A DNA stretch of 23,953 bases from DATFWK01 sp035259345 (GCA_035259345.1 DATFWK010000078.1:1-23953), one strand, 5' to 3'; counted from the first letter of the stretch, positions 1 through 8,023 are shown. Translations and numbers: made by a program. The notes: a model not told the origin generated them from the letters alone.

Positions 1-103
1 ACCGCGCACGGGCGCCGTGGCCGGGATCGATGTGCACAACCTCGTCGACGAAGACGAAGGGCGGGCGATGCGGCAGGATGTCGGTGGGCGCCGGGACGCG
101 CAA
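1..103 (-). CDS. FabZ-like 3-hydroxyacyl-ACP dehydratase, N-terminal part (cut by window edge)
   Basis: Reverse-strand translation gives a start TTG followed by RVPAPTDILPHRPPFVFVDE and then VVHIDPGHGARAR before the window ends. The LPHRPPF-x-x-VDEV pattern is the N-terminal signature of the FabZ hotdog dehydratase family, where the His of PHR is catalytic (His12 here). FabZ dehydrates beta-hydroxyacyl-ACP in fatty-acid synthesis. A TAG in the same frame at 116-118, which is the stop of the upstream oxidase gene, limits the reading frame. No ATG or GTG lies between that stop and the motif, so TTG at 103 is the only reasonable start. The gap to the oxidase stop is 12 nt, which suggests one transcript with the oxidase and the dehydrogenase. 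A FabZ-like domain in another pathway cannot be excluded because only 34 codons are visible. Confidence 0.75.
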   Translation of the reverse strand, partial: MRVPAPTDILPHRPPFVFVDEVVHIDPGHGARAR

Positions 104-115
104 CGTCGGCGGATG

Positions 116-1186
116 CTAGACGATCGCCGGACGGACAAGCGTGGCGCCGACCTCGGCGACGGACCCGCATCCGGCCAGGAGCAGGGCGTTCTCGATCTCC
201 GCGCGCAGCAGCCCGAGCGCCCTCGCCACCCCCTCCTCCCCGCCGAGCGCGTTGGCGTAGCTGATCGGGCGGCCCACCAGGCACGCGCGCGCCCCGAGGG
301 CGAGCGCGACGAGCACGTCCGTGCCCCGGCGGACGCCGCTGTCGAGGTGGATCTCCAGGGCCCCGCCGACGGCATCGGCCACCGCGGGCAGCGCGTCGAG
401 CGAGGCCGCGACGCCGTCGAGCTGGCGGCCGCCATGGTTCGAGACCACCACGCCGGCCGCGCCGATCTCCGCGGCGAGGCGCGCGTCGTCGGGCGCCAGG
501 ACCCCCTTCAGCAGTACCGGCAGCGGCGATTCGGCGACGATCGCCGCCACGTCGTCCCACGCGAGGTCGAGCTTCATGTGCTCGAAGGCCTCCACCGCGA
601 GCACCGCCTCGGCGCGGCCGGGCGGGAGCGGCACGCACGGCAGCGTGAGGCCCGAGCCGTCCAGCACCGCCGGCGCGCGGACGTCGCGCTCCCGCAGGCC
701 GTAGGTCGGGACGTCGACCGTCACGACCAGCGCGCCGTAGCCCGTCGCCGCCGCCCTGGCGATGTGCTCCCGCGTCTGGCCCGGGTCCCGGAAGGGGTAG
801 AGCTGCGCCCAGCGCACGCCGCCCGCGCCGGCCGCCGCGACCTCCTCCAGCCCGTGGTTGGCCAGGCAGGAGAGGCAGAACCCCGCCCCGGCCGCGGCCG
901 CGGCCCGCGCCGGCCCGAGATCGCCGTCCGGGTTGACGAGGCCCTGGTGCGCCATCGGCGCGATCAGGACCGGCATCGCCAGGCGCCCGCCCGCGACCTC
1001 CGTGGTCAGGTCTACGCCGGCGAGCCCGCGCAGGACGCGCGGCTCGATGCGCCGCCGCGCGAACGCCGCCCGGTTGTCCGCCATCGTGCGCTCGTCGCCG
1101 GCGCCACCGGCCACGTACGCGAAGGCGCCCGGGTCCATCACGCTGCGCGCGAGCTCCTCGAGCTCGAGCAGGTTGACCGCGTCCAT
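116..1186 (-). CDS. FMN-dependent alpha-hydroxyacid oxidase (LldD/lactate oxidase family)
   Basis: This 356-residue protein is a member of the FMN-dependent alpha-hydroxyacid dehydrogenase family, which oxidises 2-hydroxyacids such as lactate, glycolate or mandelate to 2-oxoacids. Family signatures are all present: an N-terminal AYVAGGAGDE with the active-site Tyr24, WAQLY, TVDVP followed by RERD, an LLKG with the FMN-contacting Lys, SNHGGRQLD with the catalytic His and Arg, and DSGVRRGTDV for FMN phosphate binding. The length is normal for the soluble, single-domain oxidase form. The ATG at 1186 begins MDAVNLLELEELA, where the family normally starts. A GTG at 1198 overlapping the previous stop is a possible alternative. 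It lies 11 nt behind the SDR gene, so the two are probably co-transcribed. The substrate cannot be told from the sequence. Confidence 0.9.
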   Translation of the reverse strand: MDAVNLLELEELARSVMDPGAFAYVAGGAGDERTMADNRAAFARRRIEPRVLRGLAGVDLTTEVAGGRLAMPVLIAPMAHQGLVNPDGDLGPARAAAAAGAGFCLSCLANHGLEEVAAAGAGGVRWAQLYPFRDPGQTREHIARAAATGYGALVVTVDVPTYGLRERDVRAPAVLDGSGLTLPCVPLPPGRAEAVLAVEAFEHMKLDLAWDDVAAIVAESPLPVLLKGVLAPDDARLAAEIGAAGVVVSNHGGRQLDGVAASLDALPAVADAVGGALEIHLDSGVRRGTDVLVALALGARACLVGRPISYANALGGEEGVARALGLLRAEIENALLLAGCGSVAEVGATLVRPAIV

Positions 1187-1197
1187 CGCCCTGAGCA

Positions 1198-1950
1198 CTA
1201 CGTGGCCGAGCGGCCGCCGTCGATCGTGACCACGCTGCCGGTCATGTAGGCCGCGTCCGGCGTCGCGAGGAAGGCGACGAGGGCGGCCACCTCCTCCGGG
1301 TCCGCCAGGCGCCCGGCCGGGATCCGGGCCAGGAGGTCGGCCGAGATCAGCGGGTCGTCGAGGCGCGGATGGGTGAGGCGCGTGCGCGCATGGCCGGGCG
1401 CGACGGCGATCACGGTGACCCCGCGCGGCGCCAGGTCGATGGCCATGGTCTGGGCCAGCAGGATCACCGCGGCCTTCGAGGCGTTGTAGTCGGCGCAGTC
1501 GGCCTCCGCGCGGCGGCCGTTGACCGACGCGTTCAGGATCACGGTGCCGCCGGGGGTCATGTCCCGGGCCGCGGCCCTGGCCACGAGGAACGCTCCGATC
1601 ACGTTCACCTCGAGCGTGCGCCGGAAGCCCTCGACGGAGATGTCGAGCACGTTCCTGCACTCGCCGTCGATGCCGGCGTTGACGAACGCGACGTCGATGG
1701 CGCCGAGCCCGGCGCGCGCATCGGCGACCGCATACTCGACGGCGAGCTCGTCCGCGACGTCGCACGCGCTCCCGCCCACCGCCGGGACGTCGCGCACCGC
1801 GCGCGCCACGCTGTCGTCGCTCCGGCCCATGACCCACACGGCCGCGCCCTCTGCGGCGAAGCGGCGCGCGGCCGCCAGGCCGAGCCCGCTGGTCCCTCCG
1901 GAAACGAGCACGCCCCTGCCTTCGTGGCGGGGGCTGATGGGCGCGGCCAT
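1198..1950 (-). CDS. Short-chain dehydrogenase/reductase (SDR family)
   Basis: This 250-residue protein is a classical SDR oxidoreductase with a Rossmann fold. It shows the cofactor-binding SGGTSGLG at residues 17-24, NAG at 91-93, the structural Asn116 in VNVIG, Ser142 in ILNAS, and the catalytic YNASK (Tyr155, Lys159). The C-terminal MTGSVVTIDGG is the usual family ending. The ATG at 1950 gives a normal N-terminus just before the first strand. An Arg after the second strand (MGRSDD) is compatible with NADP(H), but this is only a hint. The gene is the first of a tight cluster with a hydroxyacid oxidase and a FabZ-like dehydratase, suggesting oxidation or reduction of a hydroxy- or keto-acid. 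The substrate is unknown. Confidence 0.9.
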   Translation of the reverse strand: MAAPISPRHEGRGVLVSGGTSGLGLAAARRFAAEGAAVWVMGRSDDSVARAVRDVPAVGGSACDVADELAVEYAVADARAGLGAIDVAFVNAGIDGECRNVLDISVEGFRRTLEVNVIGAFLVARAAARDMTPGGTVILNASVNGRRAEADCADYNASKAAVILLAQTMAIDLAPRGVTVIAVAPGHARTRLTHPRLDDPLISADLLARIPAGRLADPEEVAALVAFLATPDAAYMTGSVVTIDGGRSAT

Positions 1951-2057
1951 CGGCAGCGTGGCGGGGACCGCGCTGCCCAGGATCGACTGTTCGCTAATTC
2001 CACACGCCCTTGACCCGGGCAGATGCTAGACGACCGCGGGAAAGCGCTCGGGCGCGG

Positions 2058-2657
2058 TCAGCCGCCGCCAGGCCGTCCCCGTCGCCGGCCGGGGCCGGCC
2101 GGGGCCTCGCCCGCGAGCGGGGCGCCCGCCAACCGGGCCCGGCGGCCGGCCAGGATCTGCCGGCAGCGCGCGAGGCATCCCGCGCAGACGCACGCACGCC
2201 CCGCGGCGAGCATCAGGTCCACCTGGCGCGCGCCGCGCTTGCAGAAGCTGCAGTGCGCGCGCGAGGCCGGCGCGACGGTCACGAAGCCGGCCATGTCGTC
2301 CGGCACCGGGACCCCGTTCAGGACATCCCCGCCCACGAGCACGCAGGGCCCGCAGATGCCCACGCCGGGGCCAGCCACGAAGCTCGGCGCGTGGCGCCGC
2401 TCGGTGCCGCAGAAGTCGCAGCACTCGACCACCGAGCGCGACACGACGCGCGGCTCCGGGCGCTGCAGGACCTGGTCCAGGCGCTGGGCGCTCACCCCGA
2501 GCGCCCCGGCGATCTCGCGGAGCGACGCCCCGCCGGCCTGCAGGTCGAGGATCGTCTCGCGGTAGCGGGCGCGGGCCCGGCCGGCCGCCCGCTGGAGGTC
2601 GTCGAGACGGGCGCGGGCCGCGCGGGCGTGGGCGAGGCGGGTCTCGTCGAGGCTCAT
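2058..2657 (-). CDS. Helix-turn-helix protein with two ClpX-type C4 zinc fingers, no AAA+ domain
   Basis: This 199-residue protein has three visible parts. Residues 1-40 are an Ala/Arg-rich helical stretch. Residues about 43-65 (ASLREIAGALGVSAQRLDQVL) resemble a helix-turn-helix. Two cysteine modules follow: CDFC with CGPC (Cys80/83/102/105) and CSFC with CAGC (Cys136/139/158/161). Both copy the ClpX N-terminal zinc-binding pattern, CSFC followed by a GPGVxIC-x-x-C segment. The ATPase domain of ClpX is entirely absent. In ClpX this finger dimerises and binds adaptors and substrates, so a DNA-linked adaptor or regulator is a plausible inference. The tail is Gly/Arg/Pro-rich. ATG at 2657 is the only good start. 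I do not know a named family for the whole protein. Confidence 0.75.
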   Translation of the reverse strand: MSLDETRLAHARAARARLDDLQRAAGRARARYRETILDLQAGGASLREIAGALGVSAQRLDQVLQRPEPRVVSRSVVECCDFCGTERRHAPSFVAGPGVGICGPCVLVGGDVLNGVPVPDDMAGFVTVAPASRAHCSFCKRGARQVDLMLAAGRACVCAGCLARCRQILAGRRARLAGAPLAGEAPAGPGRRRGRPGGG

Positions 2658-2694
2658 CGCACGCCAGTGTAGTCGCGCGACGGTGGCGCCGACC

Positions 2695-3750
2695 TCACGC
2701 GGGAAGGGGGATCTCCTCGAACGGGGCGGCGCAGGGCGGCCCGTCCGACACCCACATGCGCCGGGCGGCGAGGTCCATCGCGACGGCGGCGAGCGTGGCC
2801 CGCCGCTCGGTGAGCGGCGCTGACGGCTCCTCGTGGGCGCAGACGGAGAGCGGCGCGTTGACGTGCGAGGCGAGGGCGGCCCGGACCGCCGGCAGCGTCG
2901 CCGGCGCCGAGGCGAGCGCCGCGCGCACGTCCGGGAGCCGCAGGAGGCTCCCCGGATACTCGCCCGGCACGCGGTCCCTGCCCTCGGACGGCGCCACCAG
3001 GCAGTGATTCGTGTGGGCCAGCAGGCCCTCGTCGTCCGGCCCGAGCGCTGCGAGGCCGCCGGGCGTGAGCTCGAGCGCCACGGCGGCGCCCGGTGCGCCG
3101 ACGGTGAGCGTCGACGAGGCCGTGACCCGGTGCCCGGCGAGGATCGCGCGGGCGTCGTCGAGGTCCACCGCACGCGCCAGGACGAGCCTGATCAGGAGGT
3201 GGACCGGCATGCCGCCCGAGCCGCCGTCGGCCGTCGTCAGCAGCAGGTTGAGCAGCACGCCGAGGCCGCGCCCGGACAGGCCGATCTTGGCGAGGATGCC
3301 GGCCTCGGTGAGCGTGCACCACCAGCCGAGATCCGGGTCCTCGACCAACCAGACGACCCGGGCCGGCGCCAGATCCGGGTGCCAGTCCCAGTTCTGGGCC
3401 ATGAGGCACGCGCCCGGCGCGGTCATCGCCACCGCGGAGCACTCTGGCGGCCCGGCGCCGGCGAGGATCTCGGTGCGGGCGTTGAGCGCCAGGACGGCCG
3501 CCTCGTCAACGCCCGCCCCCGCGGCGATGCCGGCCATCTCCTCGACCAGCTCCGGGTGGCGCGCCGCGACCGTCTCGCCGGCGGCGAGCGCGAGCGCGCG
3601 CACCTCCTCGTCGCCCAGCCCGGCGACGGCTCGGAAGAGCACCCGGTAGCGGCCCACCGCGTGCGCGACGGCCTCCGCGTTCGCGCGGCCGAAGGCCCGC
3701 CCACGTTCCCCCGGGCCCGCCTCCCGCGAGACGTGCAGCGGGACGCTCAC
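2695..3750 (-). CDS. C45-family (acyl-CoA:6-aminopenicillanate acyltransferase-like) Ntn hydrolase
   Basis: This protein of about 351 residues resembles the C45 peptidase/IAT family, self-processing Ntn hydrolases that make or break amide bonds. The key segment is ECSAVAMTAPG, then MAQNWDWHPDL: Cys104 is the likely nucleophile after autocleavage, and the AQNWDW stretch is a family hallmark. Further family-like features are LTEAGILAKIGLSGRGLGVLLN and a late LLAHTNHCL. The usual Gly before the nucleophilic Cys is Glu here. The GTG at 3750 is chosen because it overlaps the stop of the upstream gene (GTGA, 4 nt) and gives VSVPLHVSRE as a sensible N-terminus. An open frame extends further upstream but reads like shadow sequence. 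The substrate is unknown; penicillin synthesis is not implied. Confidence 0.8.
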   Translation of the reverse strand: MSVPLHVSREAGPGERGRAFGRANAEAVAHAVGRYRVLFRAVAGLGDEEVRALALAAGETVAARHPELVEEMAGIAAGAGVDEAAVLALNARTEILAGAGPPECSAVAMTAPGACLMAQNWDWHPDLAPARVVWLVEDPDLGWWCTLTEAGILAKIGLSGRGLGVLLNLLLTTADGGSGGMPVHLLIRLVLARAVDLDDARAILAGHRVTASSTLTVGAPGAAVALELTPGGLAALGPDDEGLLAHTNHCLVAPSEGRDRVPGEYPGSLLRLPDVRAALASAPATLPAVRAALASHVNAPLSVCAHEEPSAPLTERRATLAAVAMDLAARRMWVSDGPPCAAPFEEIPLPA

Positions 3751-4424
3751 GCGAGCGCGGCGCGGAGCGCGTCCGCCCCGCCCTCGAGGACCGGCTCCCC
3801 GTGCGCGGTCAGGACCATCTCCGGCGCGAGCGCGGCGAGCCGCTCGAGCACCTCGACCCGCGCCCCGGCGTACCACTCGCGCCCGTCCGGTCCGCGGTCG
3901 AACCAGGAGGGCGGCGTCGGCCGCAGCGGCCCGCCGATCAACAGATCGCCGACGACCAGGGCGCTGGGACGCTCGAGCACCACGACGGCTTCCTGGTCCG
4001 GCGCGGGCGCGCCCGTGAGCACGACGCCGACGCCGGCCGCCGGCTCGTCACCGTCCTCGAACGGCTCGTCCACGAGCCCCTCGAGGTTCTCGCCCCGGTC
4101 GTCGGGACCCCGGACCGAGACGGCGTCCCGGCCGTAGCGGTCGCGCACCGCCGCCGCGCTCCGCACGTGCCAGCGGCAGGTGAGGAGCACCCGCACGGGG
4201 AGCCCGAGGCGCTCAACGTCCCGGTCCAGCGCATGCCAGAAGCGGTCTGCCTCGGCGCGCTCGTCCGGGACGATCGGGTCGACCAGCACGACGGCGTCCG
4301 GCGCCTCGTGGTAGACCGACGCGACGTCGCGCGGCCAGCCCTCCGGCCCGGCGTCGGCGGGCGTCCAGGCCGGATGCGGCGCGGTCCAGCGCCAGAGCCC
4401 GGGTTGCACCTGCTGAACCGTCAT
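3747..4424 (-). CDS. Metallo-beta-lactamase-fold protein with degenerate metal site
   Basis: This 225-residue protein has the layout of an MBL-fold hydrolase: an N-terminal QVQPGLWRWTAPHP, a strand ending VVLVDPIVP (residues 45-53), VRVLLTCRWHVRSA (78-90) where the HxHxDH motif should be, SALVVGDLLIGG (154-165) with the usual Asp, and a late LTAHGEPVLEGG resembling the GHG strand. The metal motif is degraded: only His86 remains of HxHxDH, so hydrolytic activity is doubtful. The ATG at 4424 gives a normal N-terminus; the frame is open further upstream but that stretch lies within the divergent nfeD gene. Its stop overlaps the start of the C45-like gene, so the two are probably translated together. 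Confidence 0.75.
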   Translation of the reverse strand: MTVQQVQPGLWRWTAPHPAWTPADAGPEGWPRDVASVYHEAPDAVVLVDPIVPDERAEADRFWHALDRDVERLGLPVRVLLTCRWHVRSAAAVRDRYGRDAVSVRGPDDRGENLEGLVDEPFEDGDEPAAGVGVVLTGAPAPDQEAVVVLERPSALVVGDLLIGGPLRPTPPSWFDRGPDGREWYAGARVEVLERLAALAPEMVLTAHGEPVLEGGADALRAALA

Positions 4425-4482
4425 GCCCGTCACCCGTCCATGCTGGCGGGCGGTTGGTAGCATTTGCAACAGAGGGACTGGA

Positions 4483-5790
4483 ATGCGCCGCTTCGTGATC
4501 GTGCTGCTTGGGCTCGCCGTCGCGGTCGCCCTCGCGACGGCGGCGCTCTCCGGCGCGACGGACCGGCCGCTGGTTCGCGGGCTCGAGTTCACTCACGACG
4601 TCGACCCGGTGACGGCCTCCTGGCTGGACCGCGAGCTGGGGGACGCGCAGAAGGCCGGCGCGGAGGTGTTCGTCATCCAGATGGACACGCCCGGCGGCCT
4701 CGACAGCTCCACCAGGGACATCGTCCGCCACATGGAGGACTCGAAGATCCCGGTCGCCGTCTGGGTCGGCCCGAACGGCGCCCGCGCCGCGTCCGCCGGC
4801 GCCTACATCTCAGCCGCCTCGAACTACCTGGGCATGGCGCCGTCGACGAACATCGGCTCGGCGACGCCGATCTCGGCCGGCGGCGGCCAGGACCTCGACC
4901 AGAAGATCGTGAACGACGCGGCCAAGCGCATCCGGGCGGCGGCCGAGACCCACGGGCGCAACGGCACCGCCTACGAGCAGATGGTCACGAAGAAGCTGAA
5001 CCTGACGGCCGCCGAGGCCGTGCAGCAGAACGTCGCCGAGGTCGTCGCCCCGACGCTCGGGTCCTTCCTCGCCTTCCTCGACGGCAAGCCGGGGAAGACG
5101 CCGGGCGACGTCATCCACACGGCCGGCGCCTCCGTGGAGATGGCGACGCTGCCCTGGTACCTGGGCGTGCTCGAGACGCTGATCGACCCCACGCTGCTCG
5201 CGTTCCTGCTGCTCCTGGGCATCGGGGGGATCGGCTACGAGGTGTTCCACCCCGGCGCCATCGTGCCGGGGGTCGCGGGCGGGCTGGCGCTCCTGCTGGC
5301 GCTCATGGGCCTTGCCGTCGTCCCGTTCAACTGGGCCGGCATCGCGTTCATCCTCCTCGCCTTCGGGCTGTTCGCGGCGGAGGCCCACGTCGGCGGGTTC
5401 GGGACGCTCGCCGCGGGCGGCATCGTCGCGCTGATCATCGGCGGGCTCATCCTGTTCAACGCCCCCGGCCAGCCCGGCGTCTCCAAGCCCGCCCTGGTCA
5501 TCGTGGCGATCGCCGCCGGCGTGCTCTTCACCCTGCTGTCCCGTGCCGCGATCCGCGCGAAGCGGCTGCCCAAGGCGACCGGCATCTCAGCAATGGTCGG
5601 GCACGTGGGCGAGGCGCGCAGCTCGATCGGCCCGCTCGGCGGCCAGGTGTTCGTCGACGGCGCGCTGTGGGCGGCACGCCCCGCCGGAACAGGCGCGATC
5701 CGGGACGGGCAGCGCGTCCGCGTGATAGGCATGAAGAATCTCGTTTTGACCGTCGAGCCCGACCAGGAGGCCGGCCCATGGCCGCCGTGA
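4483..5790 (+). CDS. nfeD: NfeD-family membrane-bound serine protease
   Basis: This 435-residue protein is a long-form NfeD. It has an N-terminal signal or anchor (residues 1-24), a ClpP-class protease domain, a run of membrane segments (about 222-340 and 350-370), and a C-terminal OB-fold NfeD domain (about 375-435). The catalytic Ser is Ser104 in RAASAGAYI and the likely Lys is Lys141 in QKIVND, matching the Ser-Lys dyad described for the archaeal PH1510 protease, which cuts a stomatin partner. QMDTPGG is another family signature. ATG at 4483 follows AGAGGGA-like purines and starts the signal sequence; an upstream in-frame ATG would add a non-signal leader. The gene overlaps the next one, an SPFH protein, by 13 nt, the classical NfeD-stomatin pairing. 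It is divergent from the MBL-fold gene, with 58 bp between starts. Confidence 0.92.
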   Translation: MRRFVIVLLGLAVAVALATAALSGATDRPLVRGLEFTHDVDPVTASWLDRELGDAQKAGAEVFVIQMDTPGGLDSSTRDIVRHMEDSKIPVAVWVGPNGARAASAGAYISAASNYLGMAPSTNIGSATPISAGGGQDLDQKIVNDAAKRIRAAAETHGRNGTAYEQMVTKKLNLTAAEAVQQNVAEVVAPTLGSFLAFLDGKPGKTPGDVIHTAGASVEMATLPWYLGVLETLIDPTLLAFLLLLGIGGIGYEVFHPGAIVPGVAGGLALLLALMGLAVVPFNWAGIAFILLAFGLFAAEAHVGGFGTLAAGGIVALIIGGLILFNAPGQPGVSKPALVIVAIAAGVLFTLLSRAAIRAKRLPKATGISAMVGHVGEARSSIGPLGGQVFVDGALWAARPAGTGAIRDGQRVRVIGMKNLVLTVEPDQEAGPWPP

Positions 5791-6608
5791 TCGTCGTCCT
5801 CGTCATCCTTGTGCTCGTCCTCTTGTTCTTGTTCTCCGCGATCAAGGTCGCGCGCGAATACGAGCGGGGCGTCGTCTTCCGGCTGGGGCGCCTGCTCGCC
5901 GTCAAGGGCCCCGGGCTCTACCTGCTGATCCCGATCATCGACAAGGCCGTGAAGGTGGACCTGCGCACGGTGACGCTGAACGTGCCGCCGCAGGAGGTGA
6001 TCACCCGTGACAACGTCACGGTCAAGGTCGACGCGGTCGTCTACTTCCGGGTGATCGAGTCGGACAAGGCCATCATCCAGGTCGAGAACTTCCTCGTCGC
6101 GACCTCGCAGATCGCCCAGACGACGCTGCGCAGCGTGTGCGGCCAGGTGGACCTCGACCACCTGCTCTCCGAGCGCGACCAGATCAACGCCCGCCTGCAG
6201 AAGATCATCGACGAGCAGACCGCGCCGTGGGGCGTGAAGGTCTCCGTCGTCGAGGTGAAGAACGTCGAGCTGCCCACGAACATGCAGCGGGCGATCGCCC
6301 GTCAGGCGGAGGCCGAGCGCGAGCGGCGGGCCAAGATCATCGCCGCCGACGGCGAGCTGCAGGCCTCCGAGAAGCTCGCCCAGGCCGGCCACGTGATCGC
6401 GACCGAGCCGACGACCCTGCAGCTGCGCTACCTGCAGACGATGAACGAGATCTCCGCCCAGGGCGCGACGACGATCATCGTCCCGCTCCCGATCGACATC
6501 ATCGAGCCGTTCGTCGAGGCCAGGATCCGGGCCACGAGCCCCGACGGCGCCGGCCCGTCCGAGCCGGCCCCGGTGGCACCGCCGCCGCCGCTGCCGGCCG
6601 AGCCGTGA
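5778..6608 (+). CDS. SPFH/band-7 (slipin/stomatin-like) membrane protein
   Basis: This 276-residue slipin-type SPFH protein has an N-terminal hydrophobic anchor (residues 2-22), then VAREYERGVVFRLGRLL and GPGLYLLIPIID, the opening of the SPFH domain. LNVPPQEVITRDNVTVKVDAV and QTTLRSVCGQVDLDHLLSERD are further hallmarks, followed by a charged coiled-coil stretch (RQAEAERERRAKII) and a Pro-rich tail. Such proteins form large membrane-bound oligomers and pair with NfeD-type proteases. The start ATG at 5778 lies inside the end of nfeD, a 13-nt overlap in a different frame, indicating translational coupling. Its own stop overlaps the GTG of the next gene. The role of the pair in this organism (membrane microdomains, membrane-protein quality control) is inferred from the family. 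Confidence 0.93.
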   Translation: MAAVIVVLVILVLVLLFLFSAIKVAREYERGVVFRLGRLLAVKGPGLYLLIPIIDKAVKVDLRTVTLNVPPQEVITRDNVTVKVDAVVYFRVIESDKAIIQVENFLVATSQIAQTTLRSVCGQVDLDHLLSERDQINARLQKIIDEQTAPWGVKVSVVEVKNVELPTNMQRAIARQAEAERERRAKIIAADGELQASEKLAQAGHVIATEPTTLQLRYLQTMNEISAQGATTIIVPLPIDIIEPFVEARIRATSPDGAGPSEPAPVAPPPPLPAEP

Positions 6609-7042
6609 GCGTCAGCGCCCGGCCGGCATCGGACGGCGAGCTCGCGGCTGTCTACGACCTCAGATACCGCGTCTTCTGCCTCGAGCAGGGCGTCCCGGAG
6701 GACCTCGAGCGGGACGAGCAGGACGACGGCGCGCTCCACCTCGTGGCCGTCGACGGCGGCGCGGTCATCGGCACCTGCCGGCTCGTCCGCGGCGAGGAGT
6801 CCTGGTGCCTGGGGCGAATGGCGGTCGTGGAAGGGCGGCGCGGGGACGGCGTCGGCCGGCGGCTCCTGGACGTCGCGCACACCGAGGCGCGCAGGGCCGG
6901 CGCCCGGCGGATGGTGCTCGCGAGCCAGGTGCCGGCACGTGGTTTTTACGAGCGACGCGGGTACATTGCCGAGGGCGGAGAGTTCATGGACGCCGGCATC
7001 CCGCACGTGCTCATGACACTCGAGCTGTCCAGGGAGGACTGA
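6605..7042 (+). CDS. GNAT-family N-acetyltransferase (ElaA-like)
   Basis: This 145-residue protein has the GNAT fold. The N-terminal LRYRVFCLEQGVPEDLERDEQD is typical of the ElaA-like branch. GTCRLV forms the central strands and LGRMAVVEGRRGDGVGRRLL is motif A with the acetyl-CoA pyrophosphate loop. FYERRGYIAEG is the C-terminal motif B segment. It should transfer an acetyl group from acetyl-CoA to an amine, but the acceptor is unknown. The GTG at 6605 overlaps the preceding stop (GTGA, 4 nt) and gives VSVSARPASDGEL. Ku follows after only 3 nt. Membership of the nfeD-to-galT transcription unit is likely; a functional link is not shown by the sequence. Confidence 0.9.
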   Translation: MSVSARPASDGELAAVYDLRYRVFCLEQGVPEDLERDEQDDGALHLVAVDGGAVIGTCRLVRGEESWCLGRMAVVEGRRGDGVGRRLLDVAHTEARRAGARRMVLASQVPARGFYERRGYIAEGGEFMDAGIPHVLMTLELSRED

Positions 7043-7045
7043 CCG

Positions 7046-8023
7046 GTGCGCGCGATCTGGAAGGGCTTCATCAGCTTCGGCCTCGTGACGATCCCGGTGG
7101 GCATCGGGATCGCCCAGCAGCGACGGGACGTGAGCTTCCGCAACCTCTCGCGGGAGAGCATGACCCCGGTCAAGCAGCGGCGCTGGGACCCGGTGGCCGA
7201 AAAGGACGTCGACCAGGACGACCTTGTCAAGGGCTACGAGATCGCCAAGGGGCGGTACGTCACCGTCGAGGACGACGAGCTCGACCGCTTCGCGGCGCGC
7301 CAGGAGAAGACCATCGAGATCCTGGAGTTCGTGGACCTCTCCGAGATCGACCCTGTCTACTTCGAGCGCGCCTACTGGGTCGAGCCGCAGGAGCGGGCCG
7401 AGCGGCCGTACGCCCTTCTGCTCGAGGCCATGGAGCGGGCCGGCCGCGGCGCCATCGGCCGCTTCGTGCTGTCCACCAAGCAGCATCTGATCCTGCTGCG
7501 CTCGAGCGGCGGCGCGCTCGTGCTGGAGCTCCTCTACTGGCCGGAGGACATCCGTGTGTCCGACCGCAAGGAGATCGCAGACCGGGTCGAGGGCGTCGAG
7601 GTGCGCGACGAGGAGCTCGCGATCGCCGACCAGCTGATCGAGTCGCTCACCCACCCCTTCGACGCGAGCAAGTACCGCAACGAGATGCGCGACGCCCTGC
7701 TCGAGTTCCTCGAGGCCAAGGCCGAGGGCCAGGAGCCGGTGCTGCCGGCCGAGACCGCCGAGCCGGCGCCGGTCGTGGACCTGATGGCGGCGCTCAAGGC
7801 GAGCCTGGCCGCAAGCGGCGGCGACGGCGAGGGGGCCGAGGAGGGGACCAAGAAGCGCCCCGCCGCGAGCGGCCGGAAGTCCAAGTCGAAGGACCAGCTC
7901 TCGATCGAGCAGGCCAAGCTCCGCGGCGTCGAGGGCTCGAAGAAGGACGGGGAGCAGGCCGCCGAGGCCGAGGAGGAAGAGGAGGCGGCGCCCGCCCGCA
8001 GCCGCCGCCGCAAGGCCTCCTGA
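7046..8023 (+). CDS. ku: Bacterial Ku, non-homologous end-joining DNA-end-binding protein
   Basis: This 325-residue protein begins MRAIWKGFISFGLVTIPVGI, the classical bacterial Ku N-terminus. Family segments follow in order: DLVKGYEIAKGRYV, the beta-barrel core with KTIEILEFVDLSEIDPVYFERAYWVEP, LLYWPEDIR, and LIESLTHPFDASKYRNE. Ku forms a homodimeric ring on double-strand breaks and normally recruits ligase LigD, which is not in this window. The Cys pair found in many Ku proteins just before the KGYE segment is absent; RRWDPVAEKDVD stands there instead. The C-terminal third (about 240-325) is low-complexity with Lys/Arg, Glu and Ala, typical of variable Ku tails. GTG at 7046 is fixed by the conserved N-terminus and lies 3 nt behind the GNAT gene. 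Confidence 0.95.
   Translation: MRAIWKGFISFGLVTIPVGIGIAQQRRDVSFRNLSRESMTPVKQRRWDPVAEKDVDQDDLVKGYEIAKGRYVTVEDDELDRFAARQEKTIEILEFVDLSEIDPVYFERAYWVEPQERAERPYALLLEAMERAGRGAIGRFVLSTKQHLILLRSSGGALVLELLYWPEDIRVSDRKEIADRVEGVEVRDEELAIADQLIESLTHPFDASKYRNEMRDALLEFLEAKAEGQEPVLPAETAEPAPVVDLMAALKASLAASGGDGEGAEEGTKKRPAASGRKSKSKDQLSIEQAKLRGVEGSKKDGEQAAEAEEEEEAAPARSRRRKAS

Noticed and set aside
17..1249. Plus-strand open frame of 410 codons opposite the oxidase gene
   Set aside because: The minus-strand oxidase has all FMN-family motifs; this frame is its shadow.
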